The notes beneath the pieces are model-generated. The model was not told the DNA's origin and did not search any database. It saw nothing but the letters and a program-made list of their open reading frames with translations. Below, piece by piece: positions 32,421 to 46,354 of a DNA stretch of 64,000 nt. This DNA comes from Hymenoscyphus infarciens. Taxonomy: Eukaryota; Ascomycota; Leotiomycetes; Helotiales; Helotiaceae. Made by a program: the position numbers and the translations under genes. The number at the start of each line of letters is the position of its first letter. The stretch's first letter is position 1. The stretch spans positions 1-64,000 of the forward strand of contig LLCB01000152.1 of NCBI GenBank assembly GCA_001414345.1, read 5' to 3'.

Positions 32421-35400
32421 ACTAAGAAACTTTTTCAGAATTAATAAAGTGACTCTAAAAGCCTTAAAATACGTTTAAATAACTATTAGACAGTCTAGAA
32501 AGAGACTAAAGTACTCTACGATTATATTAAATAATTATAATAGTAGTAGTAGTAGAAAAAAGAGAGGCTTATAAAGAGCCTCTATTCCCCTCTTTAGAGT
32601 ACTAGTAACTAACAAAGATAGTATAATAAACTAAGAAAAGTAGAGTATAAGAGGATAGAAGAGAGTATTAGACTATATAAATATAATAAAGAAGGGCTTA
32701 ATTTAAATAATACTTAACTTAGTAATAGAAGAGAGAGGTATTAAAGTAATTATTAAAGTAGTAAGAAAAGTGCTTAAATATAAGAGAACTAGAAAGAGAG
32801 AGGATAATATAATTATATATAGAATTCTATAAGAGAATAAGAGGAATAAAGGAGTATAGTCTAACGTAGGTAGAGAGAGCTAGAACTAGGGGACTATAGA
32901 GAGAGGTAGTAACTATACTATAAAAGGAATACATAGTACTAGCTAAATATATAAGAGAGATTATAGTTTAAGTAATAAAGATAGACAAAGAGAAGAATAA
33001 GCTATTACTAAAGGAGGTAATTAGAGCTATAAATATAAGTAGATATAAAGTAGAAGTAATAGTAGCTTAAAAGCTCTAGAATAAAGATATTATAATAAGG
33101 TTTAAGAAAGAGAAGTAGATAAGATATATATAAGATAATAGCTAGGTAAAGAAAGCATTTAGATAAAGAATAGTAATAGTAGTAAGAATACTAGTAATAC
33201 TTATAAAAAGAGCCTTAGTAAATATACTTAAGAACGAGATAGAGAGTATACTATAAAGTATCTCTTAAGCCTCTAGTATAAGGATACTAAAGATTATATA
33301 ATAAGGAAATAGACGTAAAGAGTATTAGAGATAAGAGAGACTAGCTTAAAAGAACTATATTCTTAAAGTAGTAATAATAGAGGAAGTAAAGAGGCTATAT
33401 ATAAGAGAAATACTATAAGAAGTATAATACTTCTTATATAAAAGATACGCCTTAGAGATAGTAATATAGAGGTATTATAAGTACTAAAAGTAGAGGTATA
33501 TAGTACGCTTTTATAAATAAGATAAGAGGTATGCTTAGTATATATATAAGAGGTATAAAGAGAGTAAAGAAGAGTACTCTAATAAGAAGGACTTAAAAGA
33601 ATACCTAGTAAAGTATAAGAATTATAGAGGAGAATACCTAGTATTTATAAAGGAGTACTATATAAGAGAGTAATATTATAAGTAGGTAAGAGAATAATAT
33701 CTTAATAGAATAACTATATTTATAAACCTATAAAGACTCTTAAAAAAGAGTAAGATAAGAATACCTTACTCGTTTACTTTTAGCTAGAAAGAGGGCTTAT
33801 AAAGCTTAAAGAAGAGGTAGAGATAGAGATCTATATTAAGGAGACTAATAGATATAAATAAAGTAGAATATATAAATAATAGTAACCTAACCTAGTTCTT
33901 AAAAAGGCTAAGAAGCTCTTTTAATATAATAAGAGATCTAAATAAAGAAGAAATAGAAGTAACCTAAACTCTACTTATAAGACTACTATAAGTATAATAG
34001 TATTATACTAGAATATAAAGAAGATACTAGAAGCTCTTAATATAGCTTTAAATTATAAGAAGGAATATAATATATTAATAATCTAAGAACTAGTATAGAA
34101 TAGTATAAGAGACTCCTTAAACTACTCTTTAAGCTTAAGATATAATATAATCTAGTTAGATAGAGTAGTAATACTCTTTATATATAAAAGATATCTAAAA
34201 GTAAGCTAGATATATACTATAAGTAAGAACTAAGTAAGTATAATAATAAGAGAGAGAGTAGATAAAATAATAGTTTACTTAGTCTATAACTTATAGATAG
34301 AGTAGATACTAATTAAGAATATACTTTAGTAAGTAAGACTAAGAAGAGTACTTATAATAGATAATCTAAATACTTACTACCTTTTATAAGATATATATAG
34401 AAGATATAATAGAAACATAGACCTTATTCTTAAACTTACTATACTATAGGTACTAAAGAGAGATATACTCTATAATAAAGCTACGTAGAGAAAAGAGAGC
34501 TCTTATAACTTTATAATTAACCTTACCTTCTCTACTAAGAATATAGTAACCTAGTAAAGGTCCTTAAACCTACTAAGATTAGACTATATAGCTTAACTCT
34601 TTATAATAAAAGTAGAAAGAGAGAGAAAGGTACTATAAGCGCCTAGATTTAGCTAAAAACTAATAAATAAGATCCTAGTTAAAGTAGAAGCTTCTTACTT
34701 AGAAATACTTATAATCTAAAATATATAAGAACTTAAGAGAGTAGTATAAAGACTTATAAAAGACCTTTAAAAGATAGTAAAGGCTTTAATACTACTCTAG
34801 AAGCTAGATAGAGAGAGAGTATAGCTCTAATAGAATATAAAGGTTAAAGAAGTATTAAAGAAGATAAAGAGATATAAAAGGACCTAGAAGGAGTATTAAA
34901 TAGAGAGCTTAAGATAGTAGCTTAATAATACTCTTTAAGAACTCTAAATAGTAAATAGAAAGGTAAAGATAAAGAGCTAGAAAGAGGTACTAGTAGAAGT
35001 AGTAAAGGATAAAAGGAAACTCTAAATACTTAAAAAGTAAGCACGTTTTAAAAGATATATAAGACTAGAAGTACTAGTATTACTAATACTTAGATTACTT
35101 AATAAAATAAAAGATAAGACTTATTAAAAGAAGGTCTATATCTTTATAGAAAAGTTCTTCTTAGAGTTAATAGCTAACTACTTAAGTATTCTTAATAAGG
35201 ACTAGAATACTAAGAGCTTCTTTAAAAGGTACTTAGTAAGCTAATATATAACTAGGAAGTATATTAAGACAGCTATAAGATTAGTATTATAGAAAGTACT
35301 AGGATTTAATATACTAGTAAATAGCTTCTTAAAAGCTTATAATAAACTACTTTATAAAGTACTTACTATAATAGTAGAAGTAAGCTTCTATCTATAATAC

Positions 35401-38400
35401 TTCTTATCCTACTTCTACTATATAAAAATAGTAGTACTAAAGAAACTAAGTAAAATAACTAAGGAGTAGAGTAAAATAGAGGCCTACTAGCTAATAGTAC
35501 TACTCTTAACTATAGGTAAGATCCTTAAAAAAGTAATAATATAAAGGCTTATATAGCTTATAAAGGAAATAGTAATACTACTAGGGCTATAAATAAGTAA
35601 CTAGAAGTACTAAAATATAAAGCTAGTAATTAGAATAGTAATAGAGAGTATATATATAGTATAGGAAAATAAGAGCTATATATCTCTAGCCTAACTAGAT
35701 ATAATAGAAGCTTTTAACTAAGTAGACTATATATAGCTACTTTATATATTAAGAGAGAAGAAGGTTCTATAGTAGGTAATAATATAAATAAAAAGCTTTC
35801 TTTTTAAATAAAGAGCTATACTATTCTTTAATAAATAACTAGTAGATAAAAGAGACCTTAAATAAGGTATTTTATAAAGATTAGTACTATTACTAATAAT
35901 ATTTATTCTCTTTATTTTAATATTATATAAGGACTTAGTAAGAATTAATAAGCTTATTATAATAGGCTTTATAGATAATATAAATCTATTTATAATATTA
36001 AAAAGTATAGTAGTAAACTATAGAATACTTAAAATAGCTTAAAGAGTATATAATAAGTAGATAAATAAGTAAGAGATAGCTTTTAGTTTAGAGAAGATAG
36101 TACTTATATACTTTATAAGAATAAGAGTATTATAGAGAAAGATAGTCTAGTTTAAGAAGATAAGGCTTATACTAGTTAAATATATAAGGTTTCTAGAAGT
36201 AGAGCTTAATAAGAAACTAAACTAGAAGGTATACTAAGAAAGAGTCTAAAAGAAGCTTATAATATAGACCTTTATACTTATAAGGCTTATTAGAAAAACA
36301 TAGAGAATAGACTACTACTAAGTAAGGTAGATATATATAGTAGTAATAAGGAGTATAATAGTATATAGAGTATTAATATAGTATTATATTATACTAAAAA
36401 AAGGGAATATAAAAGGAATAGTAAGGAGCTTTCTTATATAATAATTAAGATACTTATAAGTAGTAATAGAGGTATATAAAGCTACTTTAGTTTAAAACCT
36501 AGAAGTTAAAGTAGACTATATACTAATTAACTTATATCTTAACTTATAAGTAGCTACTTTTAAGAGAAAGTTCTAAAAGTCTAAGCTAGAAGAACTAATC
36601 TAGAATACCTATAAATATATAGTAATATAGCTAAAGAAAAGAAGGAGAAGTAAACTAATAAAGACGAGAAAGGTAATACTATACTTATAGAAAGTAAGAT
36701 AGAAGTAAGAAAGAGAGTAGAGAGTAAGAGGAGTGGGATTTAAGTATAATACTACGCTTATAGAATAGAAGAACTACTTAGAGACTTAAAAGAGAAGAAC
36801 TTAAGAGAAGAACCTAATATAATATATAAAAGTATTAGATAAAGTAGACTTAGATAAGTAGGAGATATAAAAGGTCTATAAGAGGCTTATTAAAGTAAAG
36901 AGCTTACTACTTATCTAAGTATAAATAGAAGTAATAGAACTAAATACCTTTCTTTTTATAAAAAGAGTACTAAACTAGGTTATACTATAATATATTTATA
37001 TAAGTAGTAAGAAGATAGTAGAATATCTAGTCTTATTTTACTAGGATATTTTATAAAAGAGAGATATACTTATAAGAGCTCTAGAGAAGAGGATTAAGGA
37101 TTTATAAGAGCTAAGAGAGGTACTAGTAGATAGGAAACTAGTACTAAGAGTAACTACTTAGCTACTTAAGCTAGAGAGACTCTAGAAGTATAAGCTAGTA
37201 CTAGAATTACTTAAAAAGAGAGAGAAGAGTAAGGAAGAGATAAAAGAAAGAGAGGAATAGAAAGAGAAAGCTAAGATATACTAGAAGGTAAGACCTTAGC
37301 TCTAATAATTCTAGAGGTAAATATACCTCTTATACTACTAATATATACCTTAGTAGGTTAAATATACTAACCTACTATACCCCTCTACTATATTACTAAG
37401 TTAGAGAGATAAGCTTTAAATAGATAGTAGTAAGAACTAAAGAAAAGGAGAATTATATTTATAAGAAAGCTTAAAAGGTAAAGAAGAACGAGCTAAAAGG
37501 CTATATAAACTAGAATAGAAGATATACTACTTACTCTTAGAGCTCGGCCTACGGTATAACAGCCTAGTTCTGGTTTCAGACCTGTCACGTGACTCTTTCA
37601 CCGCCTAGCAGAATCCTATATATTAGCATCGTTTAGAGCTATCTCCGCTCTTCGCTCTTTACCTTTAGTTTTCGCGTTAATAACTACGAATAGACTACTT
37701 CTCTACTCTACTCCTGTCTTGTTATTATATTAAACTAAAAGTTATCTTTCTTATTCTATAAAGGATTTAAAATATATTAGGCTCTTAACCTCACTTCTAT
37801 TCTAGTCTCTCTACTGCCGACTCTACGACTCTCTTTTTTTAAACGGCTCTTAGATACCTATATATACGCTCTAGGACTCCCTTTTTAAATAGCTCCTAGA
37901 TAACTACGTATATACTCTGCGACTCTATAGCTTTAGTCCTCTTTATAGTACTAAACCTCTTTAAATAGCTTCCTAGACCTCTCGCTAGCGACCTCTGAAT
38001 TAATACTAAGCTTAAGACCTCTCTCTAGTATCTTCGGATCTCTCTCTCTAGCGTCTATAGACCTCTCTCTCTCTCTTCAAATAGCTAGTATCTAACTATA
38101 AACCGATAATAGACTCTAATATCGTATACTAGGTATATAACTTTAGCTCTCTTATTAAAAAGAAATATTAATACGCTCGCGTAATCGACGCTTTAATAAG
38201 ATAGCTTATCTAGCTCGTTATTAGTTATTCTAAGCCTTCTACTAATAAGAAGGAGCCTCTCTACGCTCTGACGAGAGTAGCCTTTTAAGTAGACCTTCTT
38301 ACTTTCAGCTATATTATTTTTTAATAACTCTTAAAGCCTTCTTCTTCTCCTCCGCCTAATATTACAAAAGCTCTTAAAGCCTATACTTTATAGAAGTATA

Positions 38401-38833
38401 TACTAGTCGCTTAGCAGATTATATAGATTAGTATTAGAGAGGAAATATAGAGAGTTTTAAGTAACTCGGCGTATAGCTAGTACCTTACTACTCTTATAGA
38501 GCTAGTATCTTATAGCTGCCTTAGTAGAAGGAAGAGTAAGGGTATAGGCTAGGACTAGTAGATATGTGAATAAACAAGTATACGGGTATAGAGCTCGAGA
38601 GCGAGCTCTACTAAAGAGAGGGAAATATGACAGCCTAGTTCTGGTTTCAGACCTGTCACGTGACTCTTTCACCGCCTAGCAGAATCCTATATATTAGCAT
38701 CGTTTAGAGCTGTCTCTGCTCTTCGCTCTTTACCTTTAGTTTTCGCGTTAATAACTACGAATAGACTACTTCTCTACTCTACTCCTACCTTGTTGTTATA
38801 TACGGCCTACGTAGCGTAAGAATAATAATAATA
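32421..38833 (+). mobile_element. LINE-2: Tad1-type LINE, carrying a miniature LTR element in its tail
   Basis: This copy is colinear with LINE-1 from its first bases to the AAT-repeat tail, with differences mainly RIP-type transitions and small indels. It is flanked by a 16-bp duplication ATACTATATAATACTA (32405-32420 and 38834-38849). A stretch corresponding to about 17,680-17,720 of LINE-1 is shortened near 32,820. The 1,246-bp element at 37555-38800 interrupts its last 40 bp. Domains are as in LINE-1: zinc knuckles near 33,470-33,690, endonuclease near 34,000-34,700, reverse transcriptase near 35,080-36,200. Confidence 0.85.
37555..38800 (+). mobile_element. Miniature LTR element TRIM1 (175-bp LTRs)
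   Basis: Two 175-bp direct repeats (37555-37729 and 38626-38800) enclose 896 bp. Ends are inverted (TATAACA/TGTTATA), and a TSD TACGG flanks them (37550-37554 and 38801-38805). LINE-1 at about 22,437-22,455 shows the same site without the insert. A polypurine tract AAAGAGAGGGAAA abuts the right LTR. The inside has no reading frame for gag or pol, so it is non-autonomous (terminal-repeat retrotransposon in miniature). Its LTR starts GACAGCCTAGT and ends with a TTTACCTTTAGTTTT stretch, much like the gypsy LTRs at 51-61 kb, which could supply the enzymes. RIP is light in the LTRs. Confidence 0.85.
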
Positions 38834-38849
38834 ATACTATATAATACTA

Positions 38850-41800
38850 TAACTAAGGTTAACTAAACTAGATAGTTAGACAAAGAATTAAAAGCTATAA
38901 TAGCGAATAAAGCTAGTACTAAGATCTTTATATCTTATTATAAATATATAGAGAAATATATTAAAAGATAATAAAAATAATAGTAATAATAACTCTAATA
39001 ATAATAACTTCTAGCTAAAAATATTACTTAAAATATCTAATCTAAGATAAAGACTAGAAATAAAGCTTTATAAGTATCTACTATATAATAATAATAATAA
39101 TAACTAACGTCTTTAGTAACTTTAGTTCTACTAACTAAAAGGAAGGATTTAAGCGATCTAGTATAATCTTTAATCTAATCTTTAGATTTACTAAAAGATA
39201 ACTAGACCTTCTTCTTTATATTCTATTAATTTAGTAAAGATACTAGTAGTAACGATTTTAATAATACCTCTAAGTATCTAGAATATAATTAATAATAGAA
39301 TAATCTTAGTAAGAGACTACTAGTATAAATAAATATAGTATATTTTAAAGATAAGTTAACTTCTCAAAGTTTAAAGAGTTAAGACTACTCTTATATATTA
39401 GGTACTTTTATAAAAGTATATAAGAATAATTAAAAGTATAATAGAAAGGAGAATAACTTTATAATTAAAGTTATAATATTTAAGAATATATATAAGAGAA
39501 GTAGAGTATTACTAGTAATTTACTCTCTTATCTTCTCTACTATATTAGGTACTTTTATAAAAGTATATAAGAATAATTAAAAGTATAATAGAAAGGAGAA
39601 TAACTTTATAATTAAAGTTATAATATTTAAGAATATATATAAGAGAAGTAGAGTATTACTAGTAATTTACTCTCTTATCTTCTCTACTATATTAGGTACT
39701 TTTATAAAAGTATATAAGAATAATTAAAAGTATAATAGAAAGGAGAATAACTTTATAATTAAAGTTATAATATTTAAGAATATATATAAGAGAAGTAGAG
39801 TATTACTAGTAATTTACTCTCTTATCTTCTCTACTATATTAAAAGGTAATACTTTAAATTATTTTTATATTATACTTTTTAGTAAGTATAATAACTACTT
39901 TTAAAGTTTTATCTATATTTATATAATAATATTTTAAAAATAAACTTTATAAAAGAGGCTAATTATTTAAGTAGAATAATATTAATTTATAAGAGATAAT
40001 ATAAGTATCTAGAGTATTAATATTAAAGTCTTTTAAGAATATACTATTAAGACTTAATTTACTAAGATTTTCTCTCTCTATAGACGTTTATACTAATAGT
40101 TAGTTTTTAAATAAGCTAATTTTAGTATATAAAAAGGTTCTAGATTATACTATTATACTATTAACCTTACTCTAAGACCTTTTAATTTCTAATACTATTA
40201 CTCTTCTATAAAGTTCGATCTAATTCTATATAAAAGTCTACCTAGAAATAGTTATAAATAAGACTATAATAACTAAAAAACACTTTTATAAGAGTAGATA
40301 ATATAGTATAAATAAATTTAGTAATATAAATTAATATAAGAAGAGGAGAATATATTATATATATAGAAAAGACGACTATTTATCTTAGGATTATAGTTAA
40401 GAAAAGTAGAACTATTACTTTACTAAATAGACTAATAAGAATTCTAGATACTTTAAAAGTAAATAAGATAAGTATACTAGAAAGATATATAATATAAACA
40501 TAGTATATACTTAGAGTATCTAAGAGAAGAAGATATTAGAGATATTTTATACTATTAGTCTATTAAAAGAAGATAGTTACTTATTAAATACTAGCTTAGA
40601 CAAAGAAGTTATCTATTATAATATTACTTCTATAGGATTTATTAACGATTTAAATACTAAATAACTTACTACGAATTTAATAAGTTTAGTATAAAGATAC
40701 GCTATTAATAGATATATTCTATAAAACCTAAAGAACTTAAATAATACTTCTAACGTTATATACGAATTTATAGAAGAGGTGTTTATAATAATAGCTAAAA
40801 GATATATAAAAGAGAACTTCTTTAGTATAATTAATACTAAGATAGCTTAAAAGTTAAGTATAGAATATAACTAATATCTTACGTATATTAGACTTATTAA
40901 AAGCGTCTTAATTAATAAGAGTATAAAGAGTTAATTTAATATCTGGTTTAGTAAGAGATATACTCTATCTTTAGAATTAATAATAATTAATATACTAATT
41001 AGAAAAGTAGAATTTTATATAATATAATTAAATACCTCTTTTATTCTTTATATTAATAATATAAATAACTTAAAAGTTACTTTAAATAATCTTTAAAATA
41101 TACTTATCTAATAGAATAAGAAAGGAATAGAGATTAAAAGGTTCTCTATTATATAATAATTTAACTACTTTTTTCTACTCTAGAATAAAGCTATATATAA
41201 CTTTATATAGAAGTACTTAATATTTCTTATAGATATTAATATTTAATAACTTTATAAGCGATTTAGCTACTTATTAGTACTAAGATTATAATATATACTA
41301 GAAAGAGCTAGGTATTATATTAACTAAGGTATTCTTTAATATCTTATTAAATTTTATAAATACTATTAAAAGTATAGAAGCTTATCTAGCTAATTTAAGT
41401 TTACTCTTTATAACGACTTTAAATTTAATTATAGTATTTTAATTAACACTTTCTTTCTTAATAAGTAAGTAATCTTATACTATATAAATAAAGTAATAAG
41501 GTATTAAGTAGGTAACTTTTTATTAAATATAAAAGTAACAACTATATAAGAGGTTTTCTAAAGATATTAGATTAATATATATCTTAGATCTCTTAATTAT
41601 ATTATTATAGATACTAGAATAAACTTTATTAAGAAGAACTTTATATACTCTACTACTAGAATAGATACTATAGTAAAAACTATACTAGTTAAAATATATA
41701 ATTTAATTAATATAGTAGAATAATATTATAGACTAATTTAATAAGTATATAATATTATATATAAATAAGAGCTCTATCTCTTATAAAGTTTAGTACTTTA

Positions 41801-44232
41801 AATAGCCTTTAAAGTAATTAATAATATAATAGGCCTAAATAGACTAGTCTCTATTCTATTAGTATATAGAGTATATACTTAAATAACTATAACTAATATA
41901 TCTTTATAACTGATTTCTATAAAGTCTAAGACCTATAAAAAGGCTACTTAAGAGGTATAAAAGTAGATTATATTCTATTAAGTTAAAGAAGCTCTTAATA
42001 TATAAAATAGACTAATTAACTAAGTTAAGAACTTACTTTTAAATTTAAACGTTTTAGTATAAAGAGAGTATATAAAGTCTTAAATAAGACCTTTTATCTT
42101 TTAAGAAATTAAGAATAAGAACTATATTATAGTACTACTAAGTAGTCTTATAAAGTTTTAATCTATAGTTATAAAGCTATACTTTATTAAAACTTTTAAA
42201 ACTTCTAGAATAGTACTAGTAACTAAGGAAGTTTCTAGTATAATACTATCTAAAATAATATTATAATCTCTTAAAAAAGAGAGAACTTTTAAGTAATAAG
42301 ATAGATAGAAAGTAGAGTAGAGTAACTAAGATTTACCTTCTTTTTAATATTAACTTTATTAGTTATAAATCTATTAAAATACTAATATTCTAGAATCCTT
42401 ACTAAAACTACTTTAAAAGTATAGATATAGATAGCTTTAAAGATATCTAAGGTTTCTAGATAATATTAAAGTATTATTCTAATAGTTAGATACTTTTATT
42501 AATAATATTAACTATATTACTTTTAAAGATATTAAAACTTTTCTTACTATATATTAAATTATAATAAAAGAAGATTAATAAATTAACTAATTATAGTATT
42601 TTTAAGATTATTATTTAAAAGGAATTATCTTCTAATATTAGAATATTTAGATTATATTTTATAAATAATATTAAATTTAAGAGTATAATACTTAATTTTA
42701 TAAAGTTAAGATTAGTAATCTAAGTATATAATAATACTAGAAAGTTATTAGTACTTACTTAAGTACTTATAATTTAGAGAGTAAGCTAGAGAATAATTCT
42801 TATACTTATTATAATACTTTTAGGTTTATAAGTATTTATTTAGAATATTATATAAGTATATATATAATTATTAACTTACTTAAATTCGAAATTCTTTATA
42901 TACTCTTTTAAAGGTTATTCTTAATAGAAGAATATATTCTTTTAAGTAATTAAGCTATTATATAGTATTCTAGAAGCTAATAACTATTAGTTTATAATAT
43001 ACTATAAATACTATATTATAAGGTTTATAATAGAATAGTTAATATTTAACCTTTATCCTTTATATACTAAGTTATATTAATATAATAAGTAAGTAAAGTT
43101 AAATACCTCTTTTAATATAGTAGGCTTTTAAACTAATAATACTCTCTTACTTACTAATAACGCTTTTACTAATAAAGAGAAGATTATTATTAATAAAGCT
43201 AGTTTTATATCTAAAGAAAGAGAAAAGCTTACTATTAACTATCTAATTAAATTTAATAAAGAACTAATTATTAAGTATTAAGATAGCTCTATATCTCTTA
43301 TTTAGAATTATATAAAATACTTAAATTTAGTATAAGAAGCTTTAACTAAGATATCTAATATAAAAGAGATATTATATATAGTAGATACTAAAGATTAATA
43401 TATTATATAATATATTAGAGAAGTATACTTAGTTATATTATCTTAATCTAAAGCTACTTTTAACTTATTATATACTATCTAAACTATTAATTCTTAAGAT
43501 AATAATATTTCTCTTCTTAATAAGTAAATTTAGTAGTAAATTAATAATATTATAAGAAAGCTTAAATTTATTAAGTTAGCTAAATCTTCTCTAAAGTTAT
43601 ATACTTTTACTAATAGATTATTTACTAATAATAAGAACTTATTATTAAAAATTAGTTATATTATTACTCTTATAAATAAGAATAATAATACTAATATCTT
43701 ATATTAGTCTTCTACTAAGTATAAGAGAGTTATTTATAGTGTTTTAGTATTAGAATTATATATAATAAGCTCTAGATTTAATATTATAGCTTTAATTAAA
43801 TCGACTTTTAAAAGTTTCTTAGGATTTAAAGTACTACTTATAGTATATACTAATTTAAAGTCTATTTATAAATATATAGCTAAATTAGATATAACTAAGA
43901 AGAAGTAAATAATAATTAATATTATATACTTATAAGAGGTATATAAGTTAAGAGAGATTAATAAGATTAAATAGATTAATAGTAAGAGTAACTCTACTAA
44001 TACTATAACTAAAAAGAGTTACTACAATGTCTTATAAAAGCTGATTAATATAAATAAGCTAGATATTAAGCTTATAGAATAGGTAGAATAGAATAAGAGA
44101 TAATAAGAGATAGAATTAAAAGCTTTCTTATTAGCTAAGAATAAGGAATAGAGAGCTCTAATTAGTTAGATTAGATAGGAGAGTTTGATAATTTTTAGAG
44201 TACTAACTTCTATTGTTTTAAAGAAGTGCTAG
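38850..44232 (+). pseudogene. Copia gag-pol coding region destroyed by RIP
   Basis: A single long plus-strand polyprotein frame can be followed through TAG/TAA codons that replace Gln and Trp codons. Order: gag-like region with Gln-rich tracts (38,880-40,000), integrase (about 41,570-41,760), a linker, reverse transcriptase (to about 43,200) and RNase H (to about 43,900). The first part of gag lies before LINE-2. Catalytic Asp pairs are changed, so no activity is possible. Confidence 0.7.
39394..39840 (+). repeat. Three identical 147-bp tandem units in copia gag
   Basis: The unit starting ATATTAGGTACTTTTATAAA recurs with a 147-bp period (for example GGTAC at 39401, 39548 and 39695), and the copies look identical over their full length. 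The period is a multiple of three. Because RIP makes different changes in different copies, identity points to amplification after RIP. Confidence 0.85.
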
Positions 44233-46001
44233 TGTTAGTATATATATTTAAGAGTAAATAGCGATTTAGATTAGTATACGTAGATATATATGCTTCTTAC
44301 TTAAGAGCTACTTAAGTAGACATCGTAGCTAGCTTTACTTAGTATATATAAACGATAATATAACTCTTTTTATATCGCTTTTATAACTATAAGTTATACT
44401 AATAATAATAGTAATTATTAAGTAATAAGTAATAATTATAAAGTACTAGCTATTATTATTAGTAGTATATTAATAGACGACTTCTCTCTAATTCTAACTT
44501 CTCTTCTTCTTTCTTTTTTATCTAAATAATATAATTAGTAAGAAGATCTTCTAATTAGATATATTCTTATATACTAACTAGTTTCTAGAATATATATATA
44601 TAAAAGTAAGTCTTTCTTCTCTTAATTAGACCTAATTTAGAGCTAATCTAATATAGTAAAATACCTCTTCTATAGCTTACTAGTACGCTTCTAGTTACTT
44701 ACTAAGTCTACTATATTTCGTATTTTAAGATAAAAGCTTAGAATAGTAATTATAACTTCACTTTTAAGAAAGCTAAGTTAATAAAGTATAGATACTATAT
44801 TAAGTAGAATATTATATATATTCTAGTAAGTTTAATCTTAAATATATCTTAAATCTATTCTAACTATAAATAGTTATCTTAGTTTATAAAGAAAGAGTTT
44901 ACTAAGCTATAGTTTAAGAAGGAGAAGAGAGAGATTAAGAAAGCTACTAAGGCCTTAGATAAGATATTAGTTATTACTAGTATAGAGGTACTAAAGAATA
45001 GTTTAGAGATATAGTTTACCTTCTTAGAGAAGAATTAAGCGCTTTATACTAAGGTTATTATAAGTATTTCTTATTAATTAACAGAGTTTTTATTACTAAT
45101 ACTTTAATAGTTCTTATATAGTATTATAAAAGATAGAACCTCTATCTAAACCTAGGTTTAGGTTCTCTTTAAAGCCTATTTAAAGAGTTTATAAGCGTCT
45201 TATACTAATTCTATTAGAAGAGGTTACTAAGGTAAGAAGCGCTCTTATAAAAAGAAGATAAAGAAAGAGCTAATTTAAGCTTCTTATACTTAGAAGAGTA
45301 AAGAGAAGAAGGAAGATAAGTATAAGAAAGAAGAGAGTAGAAAGGCTCTAGCTTAGAGAGAGTTAGTAAGCCTTATTTTAGTAATAACTTAGTCTTAGTT
45401 CTTTATACTATAGACTTTAAATATTTTTACTAGTTAGTGTTTTATCTTAGGTTTTTATTATAAGTTTCTTATTAAAAGTAACTAGAATTAGAAGGTATTA
45501 ATAGAGTTTTAAAAATTAACTCTTTACTTTATCTAATTAATTCTTATCTAATTCTTATATATTAATCTATTTAAAAAGAAGTTAGAGTAATTCTAGTTCT
45601 TCTAAATATTTAATATAAAAGTCTCTTAAATAATATAATAAATCTTAAAAATTATTTATAAGATACTAAGTAGAATTTAAATTATATCTAACTTATTTTA
45701 CCTAGTATTATAGCTATTTTCTAAAAAGTCTACTACTAAGTATTTCTTATATCTTCTATTCTTATATATCTTAAATAATATCTAGTAAAGGCTTTAAAGT
45801 ATCTTATTCTAGTAAAGAGGTATTTAGATTCTTTAATAGTATATTAGAAGTAAAAATATTATAAATTAATAATTCTTTTAGAAGTTTTAGTTAATAGAAG
45901 TATTTTATATACTCTAATATTTTAAAAGATCTTATCTACTATTTAATAAGCTTTTAGCTAAGACGATTTATCTTAAGATTCTTAGTAGATAAGTAGACTT
46001 T

Positions 46002-46354
46002 TATAATAGTCTATTATCTAGGCTATTCTAGATAGCTAGAAGTTTCTACTATATATAAGGTTTTAGTAGTTATTATTTTATATTATCTAATTTAGAAAGA
46101 TTACGTATATCTAAGCTTTTAGACGTACTTTATAGAGTTTAGGCTTTTATATTAGCTAATATATAACGTTATTCGGTTTTAGACCTCTTTTATATTTTCT
46201 AAATCTCTTATATATAGTAGCCTACTCTTCTAGAGTTAGAAAAGGCTAGTTTAGCCTTTTCTTCTATATTAGAGCCTAGTATCTACGTATATTATTCTAC
46301 TAAACGCACTTCTATATACCTCTTCTATAGTAGTATATATTTCGTACTATTATA
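46002..46354 (+). repeat. Reverse-oriented solo LTR of the element-A type
   Basis: This 353-bp stretch is the reverse complement of the 356-bp LTR of element A (47250-47605), with the same TATAATAG...CTATTATA ends. No second LTR or internal sequence of that orientation adjoins it. Flanking pentamers (ACTTT left, CTAAC right) do not match, so it is either a solo LTR whose TSD decayed or a break left by rearrangement. Confidence 0.65.

Larger units (their letters stand above)
31541..44404 (+). mobile_element. Ty1/copia retrotransposon, RIP-inactivated, split by LINE-2
   Basis: The LTRs are 31541-31712 and 44233-44404, both 172 bp, flanked by the TSD ATAAT (31536-31540 and 44405-44409). After removal of LINE-2 (32421-38833) the element is about 6.4 kb. 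Reading through RIP stops, the plus strand has an integrase-like core (about 41,570-41,760), a reverse transcriptase whose catalytic region lies near 43,115-43,150 (the double-Asp position now reads Asn-Asn), and a copia-type RNase H (about 43,560-43,900). The order integrase then reverse transcriptase is that of Ty1/copia (Pseudoviridae-like) elements. Gag contains a triplicated 147-bp unit. No frame is intact. Confidence 0.82.
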
